The position numbers were made by a program, and so were the translations under genes. Of a DNA stretch of 64,000 bases, positions 7,456 through 16,169 are shown piece by piece (position 1 is the stretch's first letter; every line of letters begins with the position of its first letter). The stretch lies in assembly GCF_031344075.1 (NCBI RefSeq), contig NZ_JAVJAN010000003.1, positions 61,714-125,713 on the forward strand. Direction: 5' to 3'. This DNA is from Clostridium aquiflavi (lineage in GTDB: Bacteria > Bacillota > Clostridia > Clostridiales > Clostridiaceae). Below the pieces are notes generated by a model, which was not told the origin of the DNA, made no database searches, and was given only the letters and a program-made list of their open reading frames with translations.

Positions 7456-9309
7456 ATGAACAAAATTTCAGATGATATTTTATTTAAGGTTGAAAAGCCG
7501 TGTAGATATACTGGTGGAGAATTAAACCAAGTTATTAAAGAACCAAAAGAAGTTGACATAAGATTTGCATTTTGTTTTCCAGATGTTTATGAGGTTGGAA
7601 TGTCTCATTTAGGAAGTAGAATACTTTATCATACAATAAATAAAAGAAATGATACATATTGCGAAAGAACATTTGCACCATGGCCAGATATGGAAGAACA
7701 ATTAAGAAAAAATAATATTCCATTGTTTACGTTAGAAACTCAAGATTCATTAGGTGAATTTGATATATTAGGATTCACATTACAATATGAAATGAGTTAT
7801 ACAAATATATTAAATATGCTTGATATGTCAGGAATAACTATTAGAGCATCAAAAAGAGGCGAAGATGAGCCAATAGTTATGGCTGGTGGTCCTTGTGCGT
7901 ATAATCCAGAACCTTTATATGACATAGTAGATTTCTTTGAAATTGGTGAAGGCGAAGAAATGATGGATGACGTTTTAGAAGTATATAAAAAATACAAGGG
8001 TAAGGGTAAGAAAAAGGAATTCTTAAGAGAAATATCAAAAATTCAAGGTATTTATGTACCTTCATTATATGATGTTACTTATAAGGAAGATGGAACAATA
8101 AAAGAATTTAAACCTAAATATGATGATGTTCCAAAAGTTGTTACAAAGAGAATTATAAATAATTATACAGATGTTGATTTTCCAGAGAACATCATAGTTC
8201 CTTATACAGAAGTAGTGCATGATAGAGTAGTATTAGAAACATTTAGAGGATGTACTAATGGATGTAGATTCTGCCAAGCAGGAATGATTTATAGGCCAGT
8301 TAGAGAAAAGAAAAGAGAAGACTTAGTAAAGCAAGCTAGAGAATTAGTTAAAAATACAGGATATCAAGAAATTTCATTATCTTCATTAAGTACTTGTGAT
8401 TATTCTGAAATAGAAAAATTAATAAAAGATTTAATGGAAGAACATGAGCCAAATAAGGTTGGAATAGCGCTGCCGTCAATAAGAGTGGATGCTTTTTCAG
8501 TTGATTTAATAAAGGAAATTCAAAAAGTTAGAAAAACAGGTTTAACTTTTGCGCCAGAAGCAGGATCTCAAAGAATGAGAGATATAATAAATAAGGGGTT
8601 AACTGAAGAAAGAATATTAGACGCAGCCAAGAGTGCATTTCAATCAGGGTGGAGTAAATTAAAGCTTTACTTTATGATTGGATTACCATATGAGAATATA
8701 GAGGATTGTGCTGCTATTGGAGAATTAGCTGAAAAAATAGTTGCAAAATATTATGAAATTCCTAAAGGTGTTAGAAATAAAGGACTTAGAGTTACATTGA
8801 GTACTTCAATATTGGTACCTAAGCCATTTACACCATTCCAATGGAGTGCTATGGAAAGAATGGAAATTGTAAATAAAAAGATAAATGCTGTAAAAGATTC
8901 AATAAAAACTAGAGCTATAAATTATAATTATCATGAGCAAAAAACATCATTTATGGAATCATTATTTGCTAGAGGCGACAGAAGATTATGTGATGTTTTA
9001 ATAAAAGCTTTTGAAAAAGGTGCTAAATTTGATGGATGGTCAGAGTATTTTAAATATGATGCATGGATGGAATCACTAGAAGAATGTAATGTAGATGGAG
9101 AATTCTATGTATATAGAGAAAGAGAATATTCAGAAATATTACCTTGGGACTTCATTAATATTGGAGTAAATAGAAAATATTTAGAAATAGAAAATGAAAA
9201 AGCTAAAAGAGAAGAATTAACACAAAACTGTAGAAAAGGATGTACAGGATGTGGTGTTAATGTGAACTTTAAGGAAGGGGAATGTTTCGAAGGTGCGATA
9301 CTTAATTAA
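7456..9309 (+). CDS. TIGR03960-type B12-binding-like radical SAM protein
   Basis: 617 residues. An N-terminal cobalamin-binding-like domain (about 1-200) precedes a radical SAM domain with the cluster motif CTNGCRFCQAG (CxxxCxxC) near residue 270, and a C-terminal Cys-rich tail (CRKGCTGCG) near 592. This is the uncharacterised family named TIGR03960, almost always paired with a TIGR03936/DUF2344 gene (next gene) and located upstream of rng-rplU in Firmicutes. The substrate is unknown to me; a role in RNA or ribosome modification is suggested only by the neighbours. AAGGAGG lies upstream of the ATG. The 3' end overlaps the next gene by 17 bases, implying coupled translation. Confidence 0.9.
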   Translation: MNKISDDILFKVEKPCRYTGGELNQVIKEPKEVDIRFAFCFPDVYEVGMSHLGSRILYHTINKRNDTYCERTFAPWPDMEEQLRKNNIPLFTLETQDSLGEFDILGFTLQYEMSYTNILNMLDMSGITIRASKRGEDEPIVMAGGPCAYNPEPLYDIVDFFEIGEGEEMMDDVLEVYKKYKGKGKKKEFLREISKIQGIYVPSLYDVTYKEDGTIKEFKPKYDDVPKVVTKRIINNYTDVDFPENIIVPYTEVVHDRVVLETFRGCTNGCRFCQAGMIYRPVREKKREDLVKQARELVKNTGYQEISLSSLSTCDYSEIEKLIKDLMEEHEPNKVGIALPSIRVDAFSVDLIKEIQKVRKTGLTFAPEAGSQRMRDIINKGLTEERILDAAKSAFQSGWSKLKLYFMIGLPYENIEDCAAIGELAEKIVAKYYEIPKGVRNKGLRVTLSTSILVPKPFTPFQWSAMERMEIVNKKINAVKDSIKTRAINYNYHEQKTSFMESLFARGDRRLCDVLIKAFEKGAKFDGWSEYFKYDAWMESLEECNVDGEFYVYREREYSEILPWDFINIGVNRKYLEIENEKAKREELTQNCRKGCTGCGVNVNFKEGECFEGAILN

Positions 9310-10006
9310 ATATACTAAAGAAGCAAATGTAAAATTTATTTCTCATCTGGATTTAATGAGGACTATACAAAAAAATATTAGAAGAGCTGAGCTTCCAATG
9401 GAGTATTCAAAAGGATTTAATCCACATATGACTATGTCCATAGCTCAACCACTAGCTGTTGGTGTGTATTCTGATGGAGAATACATGGATCTAGTATTTG
9501 CAGAGGAAATGAATGAAAAAGAAATTATAGATAGATTAAATTCAGTATCTTCAAGTGGAATAAAATTTAAAGAGGCAACTAAAATTCCATATGTAGAGGG
9601 GGAAAAGAAAGTTCCTCAGGGGATGGCATTAATTGATGCAGCGAGATATACAGCAAAAGTTCCTTATGAAAATACAGAAAATCTTGAAAATGAAGTTAAT
9701 GAACTTTTAAATAAAAACGAGTGGAAGACAATAAAAAAGAGCAAAAAAGGTGAAAAAGAAGTAGATATAAAAACAATGATTAGAGAATTTAAATTTTGGA
9801 TAAAAGATGATTATCTAGTTATAAATATGGTTATTAATTCAGGTAGTAGAGAGCATTTAGCACCTGAATTGGTAGTTAAATATATACAAGAAAGAACTTC
9901 TAATGTTAAAACAGAATCTTTTGTAGATATAAAAAGAGAAGAAATGTATTTCTTAAAAGGTGAAAGATTATTACCATTATATAAAGCATTAGAATTTAAT
10001 AAATAG
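9293..10006 (+). CDS. TIGR03936 / DUF2344 family protein
   Basis: 237 residues, starting with GTG inside the preceding gene. The N-terminus RYLIKYTKEANVKFISHLDL is characteristic of DUF2344, and GFNPHMTMSIAQPLAVGVYS at about 43-62 is the other conserved block. The family is the invariable partner of the TIGR03960 radical SAM protein; in some bacteria the two are fused. Molecular function is not established. It lies upstream of ribonuclease G. Confidence 0.9.
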   Translation: MRYLIKYTKEANVKFISHLDLMRTIQKNIRRAELPMEYSKGFNPHMTMSIAQPLAVGVYSDGEYMDLVFAEEMNEKEIIDRLNSVSSSGIKFKEATKIPYVEGEKKVPQGMALIDAARYTAKVPYENTENLENEVNELLNKNEWKTIKKSKKGEKEVDIKTMIREFKFWIKDDYLVINMVINSGSREHLAPELVVKYIQERTSNVKTESFVDIKREEMYFLKGERLLPLYKALEFNK

Positions 10007-10014
10007 TAATTATA

Positions 10015-10055
10015 GACTATGTTTTAAAACAGTGTTGATATTTAATAATAAAGCT
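10015..10055 (+). repeat. Copy of the CTATGTTTTAAAACA intergenic element
   Basis: Begins GACTATGTTTTAAAACAG, continues TGTTGATATTTAATAATAAA and ends GCT. It matches the elements at 5290-5331 (opposite strand) and 33788-33834. It occupies most of the gap before rng. Confidence 0.6.
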
Positions 10056-10078
10056 AATTCATTTAGGATGTGAGTGTA

Positions 10079-11527
10079 TTGAAAGAGATTTTTATTGAAA
10101 GAAAAGAATCTTTATTAAGAATTGGTATAAGAGAAAATGAAAAGTTAGTAGAGAGTATAGTAGAAGAGAATAAAAATGAACCGATAATAGGAGAAATATA
10201 TAAGGCAAGAGTAAAAAAAATACTTCCTGCTATTAATTCAATTTTTGTAGACTTAGGATTAAACAAAGAAGGATATTTATATTATAGTGAAGAGCTAAAA
10301 AGTACTGGCATAAAAAAAGGTGAAGATATACTTGTTGAAGTTGTAAAAGAGCCAATAAATGATAAAGGTGCTAAGCTTACTACTAAAGTTAGTATACCTG
10401 GTAAATATGCAGTATTAAATTGTTATGACAAAGGAATTCATTTTTCAAAGAGAATAGTTGATGAAGAAAAGAAAAAAGAAATCTTAGAAAATTTACAAGA
10501 GTTAAATGATGTAGGAATAACAATTAGAACAGAAGCAATAAATGCAGACAGTGAAACTTTAAAAAATGAAATTAATAGACTGTATAATGAATTTCTTAAT
10601 ATAAATAAAAGTTTAAAGTACTCTACTGAAGTTAAGAAAATTTATGGCGAAGATTTGAGCTTATTTAGAATTTTAAGAAATACAATTGGACAGAATCCTG
10701 TGAAAATATATGCAGATAATAAAGAAGATTTTGAAAAGATTGAAGATTTTAGTAAAGGTGAAAGTAATGTAGTATTAGAATTGTATTCTGGTATGAGAAA
10801 TATCTTTGATTTTTATGGACTTGAAAAAGAGCTTTTAAAGTTAAGACATAATAAAGTCAATCTTCCATGTGGTGGTTATATAGTTATTGATAAAACAGAA
10901 GCAATGTATGTTATTGATGTTAATAGTGGGAAAAACATAAAAGGAAGAAGTTTTGATAAAACTATTTTAGAAACTAATTTAGAAGCAGCAAAAGAAATTG
11001 GAAATCAAGTAAAAGTTAGAAACCTAAGTGGAATAATTGTTATAGATTTTATAGATATGAGAGATAAATCTCAAAAAAATATTGTTATGAGAGAATTAGA
11101 AGAAAGTTTTTCATCAGACAAGGGCAATACTAAGATATTTAAATTTACAGAATTAGACTTAGTTCAAATATCAAGAAGAAGACAAGGAAAAAGTATTTAT
11201 GAGTATATGGAAGAAGATTGTATGACTTGTAATGGACATGGAAGAATTTTGAAATTATCTTATATTCAAGACCTTATAAAAAATGAAATTTTAAGAATAA
11301 AAGAAGATAATACAATAAGTTCTTTTTATATTGAAATTGACAATGTTTATAAAGAGAGAATAAAAGGTGATTTATTTAATTTTCTAAAAGAAATAGATTG
11401 CCTTGATAAAGAGATATATTTAAATTATATTGAAAATATGGAAGGGTTTAAGATAGAACCTTTAATTTTTCAAAGTCAAAAAGTTAATTTAGAGAAATAT
11501 AAAATAACACAATTTGACACTATATAA
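10079..11527 (+). CDS. rng: Ribonuclease G/E family endoribonuclease
   Basis: 482 residues. An N-terminal S1-like domain (about 35-120) precedes the catalytic domain with the metal-binding aspartates in MYVIDVNSGK (about 280) and IIVIDFIDMRD (about 320), and the zinc-link motif CMTCNGHG (about 381-388). It cleaves single-stranded RNA in rRNA maturation and mRNA turnover. I choose the TTG at 10079, which yields KEIFIERKESLLRIGI right after the start, as in other family members; the GTG at 10070 has no spaced Shine-Dalgarno. It lies just upstream of the L21 leader, the common Firmicute arrangement. It is the smaller RNase G-like form without the long C-terminal scaffold of RNase E. Confidence 0.93.
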   Translation: MKEIFIERKESLLRIGIRENEKLVESIVEENKNEPIIGEIYKARVKKILPAINSIFVDLGLNKEGYLYYSEELKSTGIKKGEDILVEVVKEPINDKGAKLTTKVSIPGKYAVLNCYDKGIHFSKRIVDEEKKKEILENLQELNDVGITIRTEAINADSETLKNEINRLYNEFLNINKSLKYSTEVKKIYGEDLSLFRILRNTIGQNPVKIYADNKEDFEKIEDFSKGESNVVLELYSGMRNIFDFYGLEKELLKLRHNKVNLPCGGYIVIDKTEAMYVIDVNSGKNIKGRSFDKTILETNLEAAKEIGNQVKVRNLSGIIVIDFIDMRDKSQKNIVMRELEESFSSDKGNTKIFKFTELDLVQISRRRQGKSIYEYMEEDCMTCNGHGRILKLSYIQDLIKNEILRIKEDNTISSFYIEIDNVYKERIKGDLFNFLKEIDCLDKEIYLNYIENMEGFKIEPLIFQSQKVNLEKYKITQFDTI

Positions 11528-11601
11528 AATGAAAAATATATTATAATGAGCAAAAAACAAAAAAATATAATAAATTTACACTACAAAATAGCAAATTTTA
11601 A

Positions 11602-11630
11602 TTTACAAAAAATTAATAATGTGATAAAAT
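11602..11630 (+). promoter_or_regulatory. Promoter of the L21-Prp-L27 operon
   Basis: A -35 TTTACA (11602-11607), a 17-base spacer and a -10 TAAAAT (11625-11630) place transcription start at the head of the L21 leader RNA. Confidence 0.6.
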
Positions 11631-11633
11631 GGC

Positions 11634-11708
11634 TTTTGTAGACCGCACACGTAAGGTTTTAATGAACAAAGTTAAATCTTTGTACCAAAAGTGGCGAGAC
11701 CGTTAAAT
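11634..11708 (+). ncRNA. Ribosomal protein L21 leader RNA
   Basis: A structured, unusually GC-containing leader directly before rplU. The segments GACCGCACACG and GTGGCGAGACCG flank a small hairpin (ACAAAG/CTTTGT). This is the pattern of the L21 leader motif (Rfam L21_leader) found upstream of rplU-ysxB-rpmA in Firmicutes. Its expected role is autoregulation by L21. Confidence 0.85.
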
Positions 11709-11722
11709 GAGGAGGTGTTTTA

Positions 11723-12034
11723 ATGTACGCAGTATTAGCAACAGGAGGAAAACAATACAGAGTTCAAGAAGGAGACGTAATATACGTTGAAAAACTTAAC
11801 GCTGAAGTGGATTCTACAGTTGAATTAACAGAGGTTTTAGCAGTAGCTAACGATGAAGGTATCAAAGTTGGTGCACCAGTAGTTGAAGGTGCTAAAGTTA
11901 CAGCTAAGGTTTTAGCTCAAGGAAAGCAAAAGAAGGTTATAGTTTTCAAATATAAGGCTAAAAAAGACTATAGAAGAAAAAATGGTCATAGACAACCTTA
12001 TACTAAGTTAGTAATCGAAAAGATAGAAGCTTAA
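11723..12034 (+). CDS. rplU: 50S ribosomal protein L21
   Basis: 103 residues, full length. MYAVLATGGKQYRVQEGD and the C-terminal KKDYRRKNGHRQPYTKL are L21 signatures. It binds 23S rRNA domain I near L20. GAGGAGGTG precedes the ATG. First gene of rplU-prp-rpmA, preceded by the L21 leader RNA. Confidence 0.98.
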   Translation: MYAVLATGGKQYRVQEGDVIYVEKLNAEVDSTVELTEVLAVANDEGIKVGAPVVEGAKVTAKVLAQGKQKKVIVFKYKAKKDYRRKNGHRQPYTKLVIEKIEA

Positions 12035-12038
12035 TATC

Positions 12039-12425
12039 ATGATTAAAGTAGGAATTAATTATAAAGACAGTAGTATTATTGGATTTGTAATAAACAATCA
12101 TGCCTTATGTGGAGATAGAGACTTTAGAAATGATGTTTCTTTAGTTGGCGAGACATTTGATATGATATGTAATTCTGTTTCAGTCTTATCACAAAGCGTT
12201 ATTATAGGTTTGGACGAAGTATTAAAACTTAATTCTACTTATGAAATAAGTGATGGATATTTAAAGTTAGATCTTAATGATTTTAACGAAAAAGAGATAG
12301 AACAAGCACAGGTTTTACTACAAACTTTTGAAAAAAGCTTAGAAAGTTTAATTTTAAGTTTAGATGAAATGTTTGGAAGTAAGAAACGTAAAGAATATAT
12401 AACTTTATTGAAAGAGGAGGTGTAG
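12039..12425 (+). CDS. prp: Ribosomal-processing cysteine protease Prp
   Basis: Cysteine protease (YsxB family) that removes the N-terminal extension of L27. Catalytic His21 (NNHA) and Cys44 (DMICNSVSVLSQS) are in family positions. The stretch between them is about ten residues longer than in short Prp proteins; total length is 128 residues. It starts 4 bases after rplU and precedes rpmA, whose product carries a matching cleavage site. Confidence 0.9.
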   Translation: MIKVGINYKDSSIIGFVINNHALCGDRDFRNDVSLVGETFDMICNSVSVLSQSVIIGLDEVLKLNSTYEISDGYLKLDLNDFNEKEIEQAQVLLQTFEKSLESLILSLDEMFGSKKRKEYITLLKEEV

Positions 12426-12429
12426 CCTT

Positions 12430-12729
12430 ATGTTAATTATGAACCTTCAATTATTCGCTCATAAAAAAGGAGTGGGTAGTTCTAAGAATGGTAGAGACTC
12501 TGAATCTAAGAGATTAGGAGTTAAATCTACAGATGGAGAATTTGTTCTTGCTGGAAATATTATAGTAAGACAAAGAGGAACTAAGATTCACCCAGGAAAC
12601 AACGTTGGTAGAGGTAAAGATGATACTTTATTCGCAAAAATCGACGGAGTTGTTAAATTCGAAAGAGTGGGTAAAGATAAGAAAAAAGCTAGTGTTTACC
12701 CAGTAGACGTTGAAGCAATAGCTGAATAA
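12430..12729 (+). CDS. rpmA: 50S ribosomal protein L27 with Prp-cleaved N-terminus
   Basis: 99 residues. The N-terminus MLIMNLQLFAHKKG contains the Firmicute processing site; Prp is expected to cut between Ala10 and His11 to expose the mature end, which reaches the peptidyl transferase centre. GSSKNGRDSESKRLGVK and RQRGTKIHPGNNVGRG are L27 blocks. AGGAGGTG lies 8 bases before the ATG, 4 bases after prp. A strong terminator follows. Confidence 0.98.
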   Translation: MLIMNLQLFAHKKGVGSSKNGRDSESKRLGVKSTDGEFVLAGNIIVRQRGTKIHPGNNVGRGKDDTLFAKIDGVVKFERVGKDKKKASVYPVDVEAIAE

Positions 12730-12743
12730 TTATTTTTTGAAAT

Positions 12744-12767
12744 AAAGCACCCAACAGGGTGCTTTTT
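12744..12767 (+). terminator. Terminator of the L21/L27 operon
   Basis: Nine-base GC-containing stem (AAAGCACCC with GGGTGCTTT), AACA loop, T run. Confidence 0.93.
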
Positions 12768-13066
12768 AAGTTATATTGAATTATTAATATAATATTGATA
12801 TTACTTTAAAAAAATAACATTAAAATAAATTAATAGTTTTATTGAGTTGAAAAATATTAATAGAACTTTGGTAATTAAACATCATTTTAGATTATTTATG
12901 ATTAAATTATTATATAATTAGTTAAATTAATTATAAGGGATTTTTAATGTGTTATAATAAAGTGTGATTTTTGAAGACATAATAATTAGTAAAATAAGAA
13001 TTTAATCATAATTGAGTTTAAAGATATTCTATTTAGGAAAAGAATTTAATTAAGAAGGGTGATAGC
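12768..13066. other. AT-rich gap before obg
   Basis: No gene or RNA structure recognised. A TATAAT at 12953-12958 could be the obg -10 element, but the matching -35 region (around 12930) is poor. GAAGGGTG before 13067 is the obg ribosome binding site. Confidence 0.4.
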
Positions 13067-14353
13067 ATGTTTATAGATAAAGCCAAAGTATTCATAAAGT
13101 CAGGAAAAGGCGGAGATGGAGCCATTTCATTTAGAAGAGAAAAGTATGTACCACTTGGAGGTCCAAATGGTGGAGATGGTGGAGATGGTGGAGACATAAT
13201 ACTTCAAGTTGACACTGGAATAACTACTTTATTAGATTTCAAATATAAAAAGAAATTTATTGCAGAAGATGGTGAGAATGGCGGAACATCTAAATGTTAT
13301 GGTAGAGCTGGTCAAGATCTTATTATAAAAGTTCCAATGGGAACAATAATAAGAGAAGAAGAAAGTAATAAAGTAATAGTAGACTTATCTAAAAAGGGTC
13401 AAGAATTTGTACTTGTAAGAGGCGGAAGAGGCGGTAAAGGTAATACTAAATTTGCTACTGCAACTAGGCAAGCACCACATTATGCTGAACCAGGAATGCC
13501 AGGTGAAGAATTATCAATAGTTTTAGAATTAAAATTATTAGCTGATGTTGGATTATTAGGATTCCCTAATGTAGGTAAATCAACTTTATTATCAATGACA
13601 ACTAAAGCTACTCCAAAGATAGCAAATTATCATTTTACTACTTTAAAGCCTAACTTAGGTGTTGTAGCAATAGATGGTATAGAACCATTTGTTATGGCGG
13701 ATATCCCAGGTATAATAGAAGGTGCTGCAGAAGGTGTAGGATTAGGAATACAATTCTTAAAGCACATAGAAAGAACAAGATTATTAGTTCATATAGTTGA
13801 TATTTCTGGAATAGAAGGAAGAGAACCTTTTGAAGATTTCGTTAAGATCAACGAGGAACTAAAAAAATATTCAGTTAAATTATGGGATAGACCACAAATC
13901 GTAGTAGCAAATAAATCAGATTTACTTTATGATGATGAAGTTTTTGAAGAGTTTGAAAGAAAAGTTAAAGAACTTGGATTTGCTAAAGTTTATAAGATGT
14001 CAGCAGCTACAAGAGATGGTGTTGATGAAGTAATAAAAGAAGCAGCAAGAATGCTTAAAGAAATTCCTGTTAAGGAATTAGAAATATCAGAAGATGAAAT
14101 GTATATACCAGAAGAAAAGAGATTTACATATGCTATAGATGTTGAAAAAGATGAAGAATACAATACTTATGTTATTTCTGGAACTTTTGTAGATAGGTTA
14201 TTAAGTGCTGTAAATATACATGATGCAGATTCATTAAGATATTTCCATAAAGTATTAAAAAATAAAGGCGTAATGAATGAATTAAGAGAAATGGGTATAG
14301 AAGACGGAGATGTTGTTAGATTAAATGATTTCGAATTTGAATACTTATTATAA
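13067..14353 (+). CDS. obg: GTPase Obg (ribosome assembly, stress)
   Basis: 428 residues. The glycine-rich Obg fold (1-157; KSGKGGDGAISFRREKYVP, GGDGGDGGD) precedes a G domain with P-loop GFPNVGKST near residue 166, DIPG switch and NKSD near 283, and a C-terminal Obg-specific domain (about 345-428). It binds the 50S subunit late in assembly. Followed 21 bases later by yhbY, another ribosome-assembly gene. Confidence 0.97.
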   Translation: MFIDKAKVFIKSGKGGDGAISFRREKYVPLGGPNGGDGGDGGDIILQVDTGITTLLDFKYKKKFIAEDGENGGTSKCYGRAGQDLIIKVPMGTIIREEESNKVIVDLSKKGQEFVLVRGGRGGKGNTKFATATRQAPHYAEPGMPGEELSIVLELKLLADVGLLGFPNVGKSTLLSMTTKATPKIANYHFTTLKPNLGVVAIDGIEPFVMADIPGIIEGAAEGVGLGIQFLKHIERTRLLVHIVDISGIEGREPFEDFVKINEELKKYSVKLWDRPQIVVANKSDLLYDDEVFEEFERKVKELGFAKVYKMSAATRDGVDEVIKEAARMLKEIPVKELEISEDEMYIPEEKRFTYAIDVEKDEEYNTYVISGTFVDRLLSAVNIHDADSLRYFHKVLKNKGVMNELREMGIEDGDVVRLNDFEFEYLL

Positions 14354-14374
14354 TATAATTTTGGAGGAAAATGA

Positions 14375-14671
14375 ATGTTAACTGGAAAACAAAGAGCTTA
14401 CTTAAGAGGATTAGGTAGTAATATATCTCCGATATTTCAAGTAGGCAAAAATGGGATAGAAGAAAACTTTTTAACTCAAGTTGCTCAAGCTTTAGAAAAA
14501 AGAGAACTTATTAAAATAAAAGTTTTAGAAAATAGTGGTTTAGACACTAGAGAAACTTCAGATTTAATATGCAAGGCTTTAAGATGCGAAGGCGTTCAAG
14601 CAATAGGAAATAAGATGGTACTATATAAGAAATCTAAAAATAAACCTAAAATAGAAATACCAACTAAATAA
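14375..14671 (+). CDS. yhbY: CRM-domain RNA-binding protein YhbY
   Basis: 98-residue single CRM domain (LTGKQRAYLRGLGSNISPIFQ, QVGKNGI, then ALEKRELIKIKVLE), an RNA-binding fold associated with pre-50S particles. It follows obg closely with its own GGAGGA site. A strong terminator lies behind it. Confidence 0.95.
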   Translation: MLTGKQRAYLRGLGSNISPIFQVGKNGIEENFLTQVAQALEKRELIKIKVLENSGLDTRETSDLICKALRCEGVQAIGNKMVLYKKSKNKPKIEIPTK

Positions 14672-14677
14672 TTAGAT

Positions 14678-14716
14678 AAAAAATAAAACCCTTTGTTATA
14701 AGGGTTTTATTTTTTT
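14678..14716 (+). terminator. Terminator after yhbY
   Basis: Sixteen-base perfect stem (arms about 14678-14693 and 14700-14715), 6-base loop and a T run. Confidence 0.92.
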
Positions 14717-14924
14717 GTATAATAATTTTTAAGATTAGACAACTTTTTTAGTTTAGGTTTCTTGTGAATTTATAATTTAGATTATGTTCATGATATAATA
14801 ATATAGAAGAATTTACAAAATTAATTAATTTATTATATTATCAGTGTAATATATTTTTCTAATTGAAAAATAATAAAATATAAAGCTTGATGTATTGTAA
14901 ATAAATTCTGGGAGGAAATATTTA

Positions 14925-15527
14925 ATGAAACGATATGGTATAATAGGAGGGACATTTGATCCTATTCATTATGGACATTTATATATAGCTTATGAAGCTA
15001 AAAAGCAATTAAATTTAAATAATGTGATTTTTATGCCAGCAGGTAATCCACCTCATAAAGAAGGTAAGAAAGTAACGGATGCACTGCTAAGATATGATAT
15101 GGTAAAGAAAGCAATAGAAGATTTTTCAGGATTTTCTATTTCAAATTATGAGATAGAAAAAAAAGGATTCAGCTATACATATGAAACGTTAGAACATTTT
15201 AAGGACAATGATGTAGAATTATTTTTCATTACTGGAGCAGATTGTTTAATGGATATAGAAACATGGGAAAGTGCGGATAAAATATTATCTTTAAGCAATT
15301 TAGTGGTATTTTCTAGAGGTGGTTTTAGTAATAAAAAGTTAATTAAACAAAAAGAATATATAGAAAAAAAGTACAGTGTAAATATAATTGTATTAACACT
15401 AAAAAGATTAGAAATATCTTCAACAGATATAAGGAAAAGAATTAAAGATAAAGAAAGAGTAGATTTCTTTGTTCCTCAACCTATCATAAAATTAATAGAA
15501 GAAAACAGCTTATATAAGGAGGAATAA
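14925..15527 (+). CDS. nadD: Nicotinate-nucleotide adenylyltransferase
   Basis: 200 residues; makes nicotinate adenine dinucleotide from nicotinate mononucleotide and ATP. The nucleotidyltransferase signature GGTFDPIHYGHL is at residues 8-19 and ISSTDIRKRI near residue 165. FMPAGNPPHK (about 37-46) is the substrate loop. GGGAGGA precedes the ATG. Four bases separate it from yqeK. Confidence 0.96.
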   Translation: MKRYGIIGGTFDPIHYGHLYIAYEAKKQLNLNNVIFMPAGNPPHKEGKKVTDALLRYDMVKKAIEDFSGFSISNYEIEKKGFSYTYETLEHFKDNDVELFFITGADCLMDIETWESADKILSLSNLVVFSRGGFSNKKLIKQKEYIEKKYSVNIIVLTLKRLEISSTDIRKRIKDKERVDFFVPQPIIKLIEENSLYKEE

Positions 15528-15531
15528 TATT

Positions 15532-16098
15532 TTGATAAGTATAGAAGAAATGAAGTTATATCTTAAAGATAATTTAAAACAAAATAGATATAAGCACACA
15601 TTAGGAGTTGTTGAAACTTCAAAAAAATTAGCTAAAATTAATGGGGTTTCAATAGAAAAAGCTGAAATAGCAGCTCTTGCTCATGATGTAGCTAAAAATT
15701 TATCCTTGGAAAAAATGAAATTAATAATAGAAGAAAATAATATTGAATTAACAAACACAGAAAAAGAAAATTCTAATTTGTGGCATAGTATAATTGCACC
15801 AATAGAAGCTAGAAATAAGTTAAAAATTGATAATGAGGAAATATTAGATGCAGTACGATGGCATACTACAGGAAAAGAAAATATGTCTATTTTAACTAAG
15901 ATAATATATATTGCTGATATGATAGAACCAGGTAGGGATTTTTCAGGAGTAGAAAAAATAAGACAAACTACTTTTGAAAATTTAGATGATGGGGTTTTAT
16001 TAGGTTTAACTGAAAGTATGAAGGACTTATTAAATAGAAATTTAATCATTGATTTAAATACAATAAAAGCAAGAAATTATTTTTTATTAAAAGAATAG
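15532..16098 (+). CDS. yqeK: HD-domain hydrolase YqeK (Ap4A hydrolase type)
   Basis: 188 residues. HD-superfamily residues are H in RYKHTLGV (about 22), AHDVAKN (about 50), H in LWHSII (about 84) and RWHTTGK (about 106), with D in IADMIEPGR (about 130). YqeK proteins hydrolyse diadenosine tetraphosphate symmetrically. TTG start at 15532, eight bases after AAGGAGG. The nadD-yqeK pair is conserved in Firmicutes; rsfS, which often follows, is not seen here. Confidence 0.92.
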   Translation: MISIEEMKLYLKDNLKQNRYKHTLGVVETSKKLAKINGVSIEKAEIAALAHDVAKNLSLEKMKLIIEENNIELTNTEKENSNLWHSIIAPIEARNKLKIDNEEILDAVRWHTTGKENMSILTKIIYIADMIEPGRDFSGVEKIRQTTFENLDDGVLLGLTESMKDLLNRNLIIDLNTIKARNYFLLKE

Positions 16099-16137
16099 TT
16101 ATATATGCATAAATAAAGTAGACTAAGTAATTAAGGT
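16096..16137 (+). repeat. Core copy of the ~80-bp intergenic repeat (copy A)
   Basis: Contains GTTATATATGCATAAATAAA then GTAGACTAAGTAATT, matching the core of the repeat seen at 57231, 58127, 58857, 60032 and 63918. It starts at the yqeK stop codon and fills most of the gap before the LCP gene. Confidence 0.6.
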
Positions 16138-16169
16138 TAATGACTTGCATTAGGGGTGAGAAGAAAAGC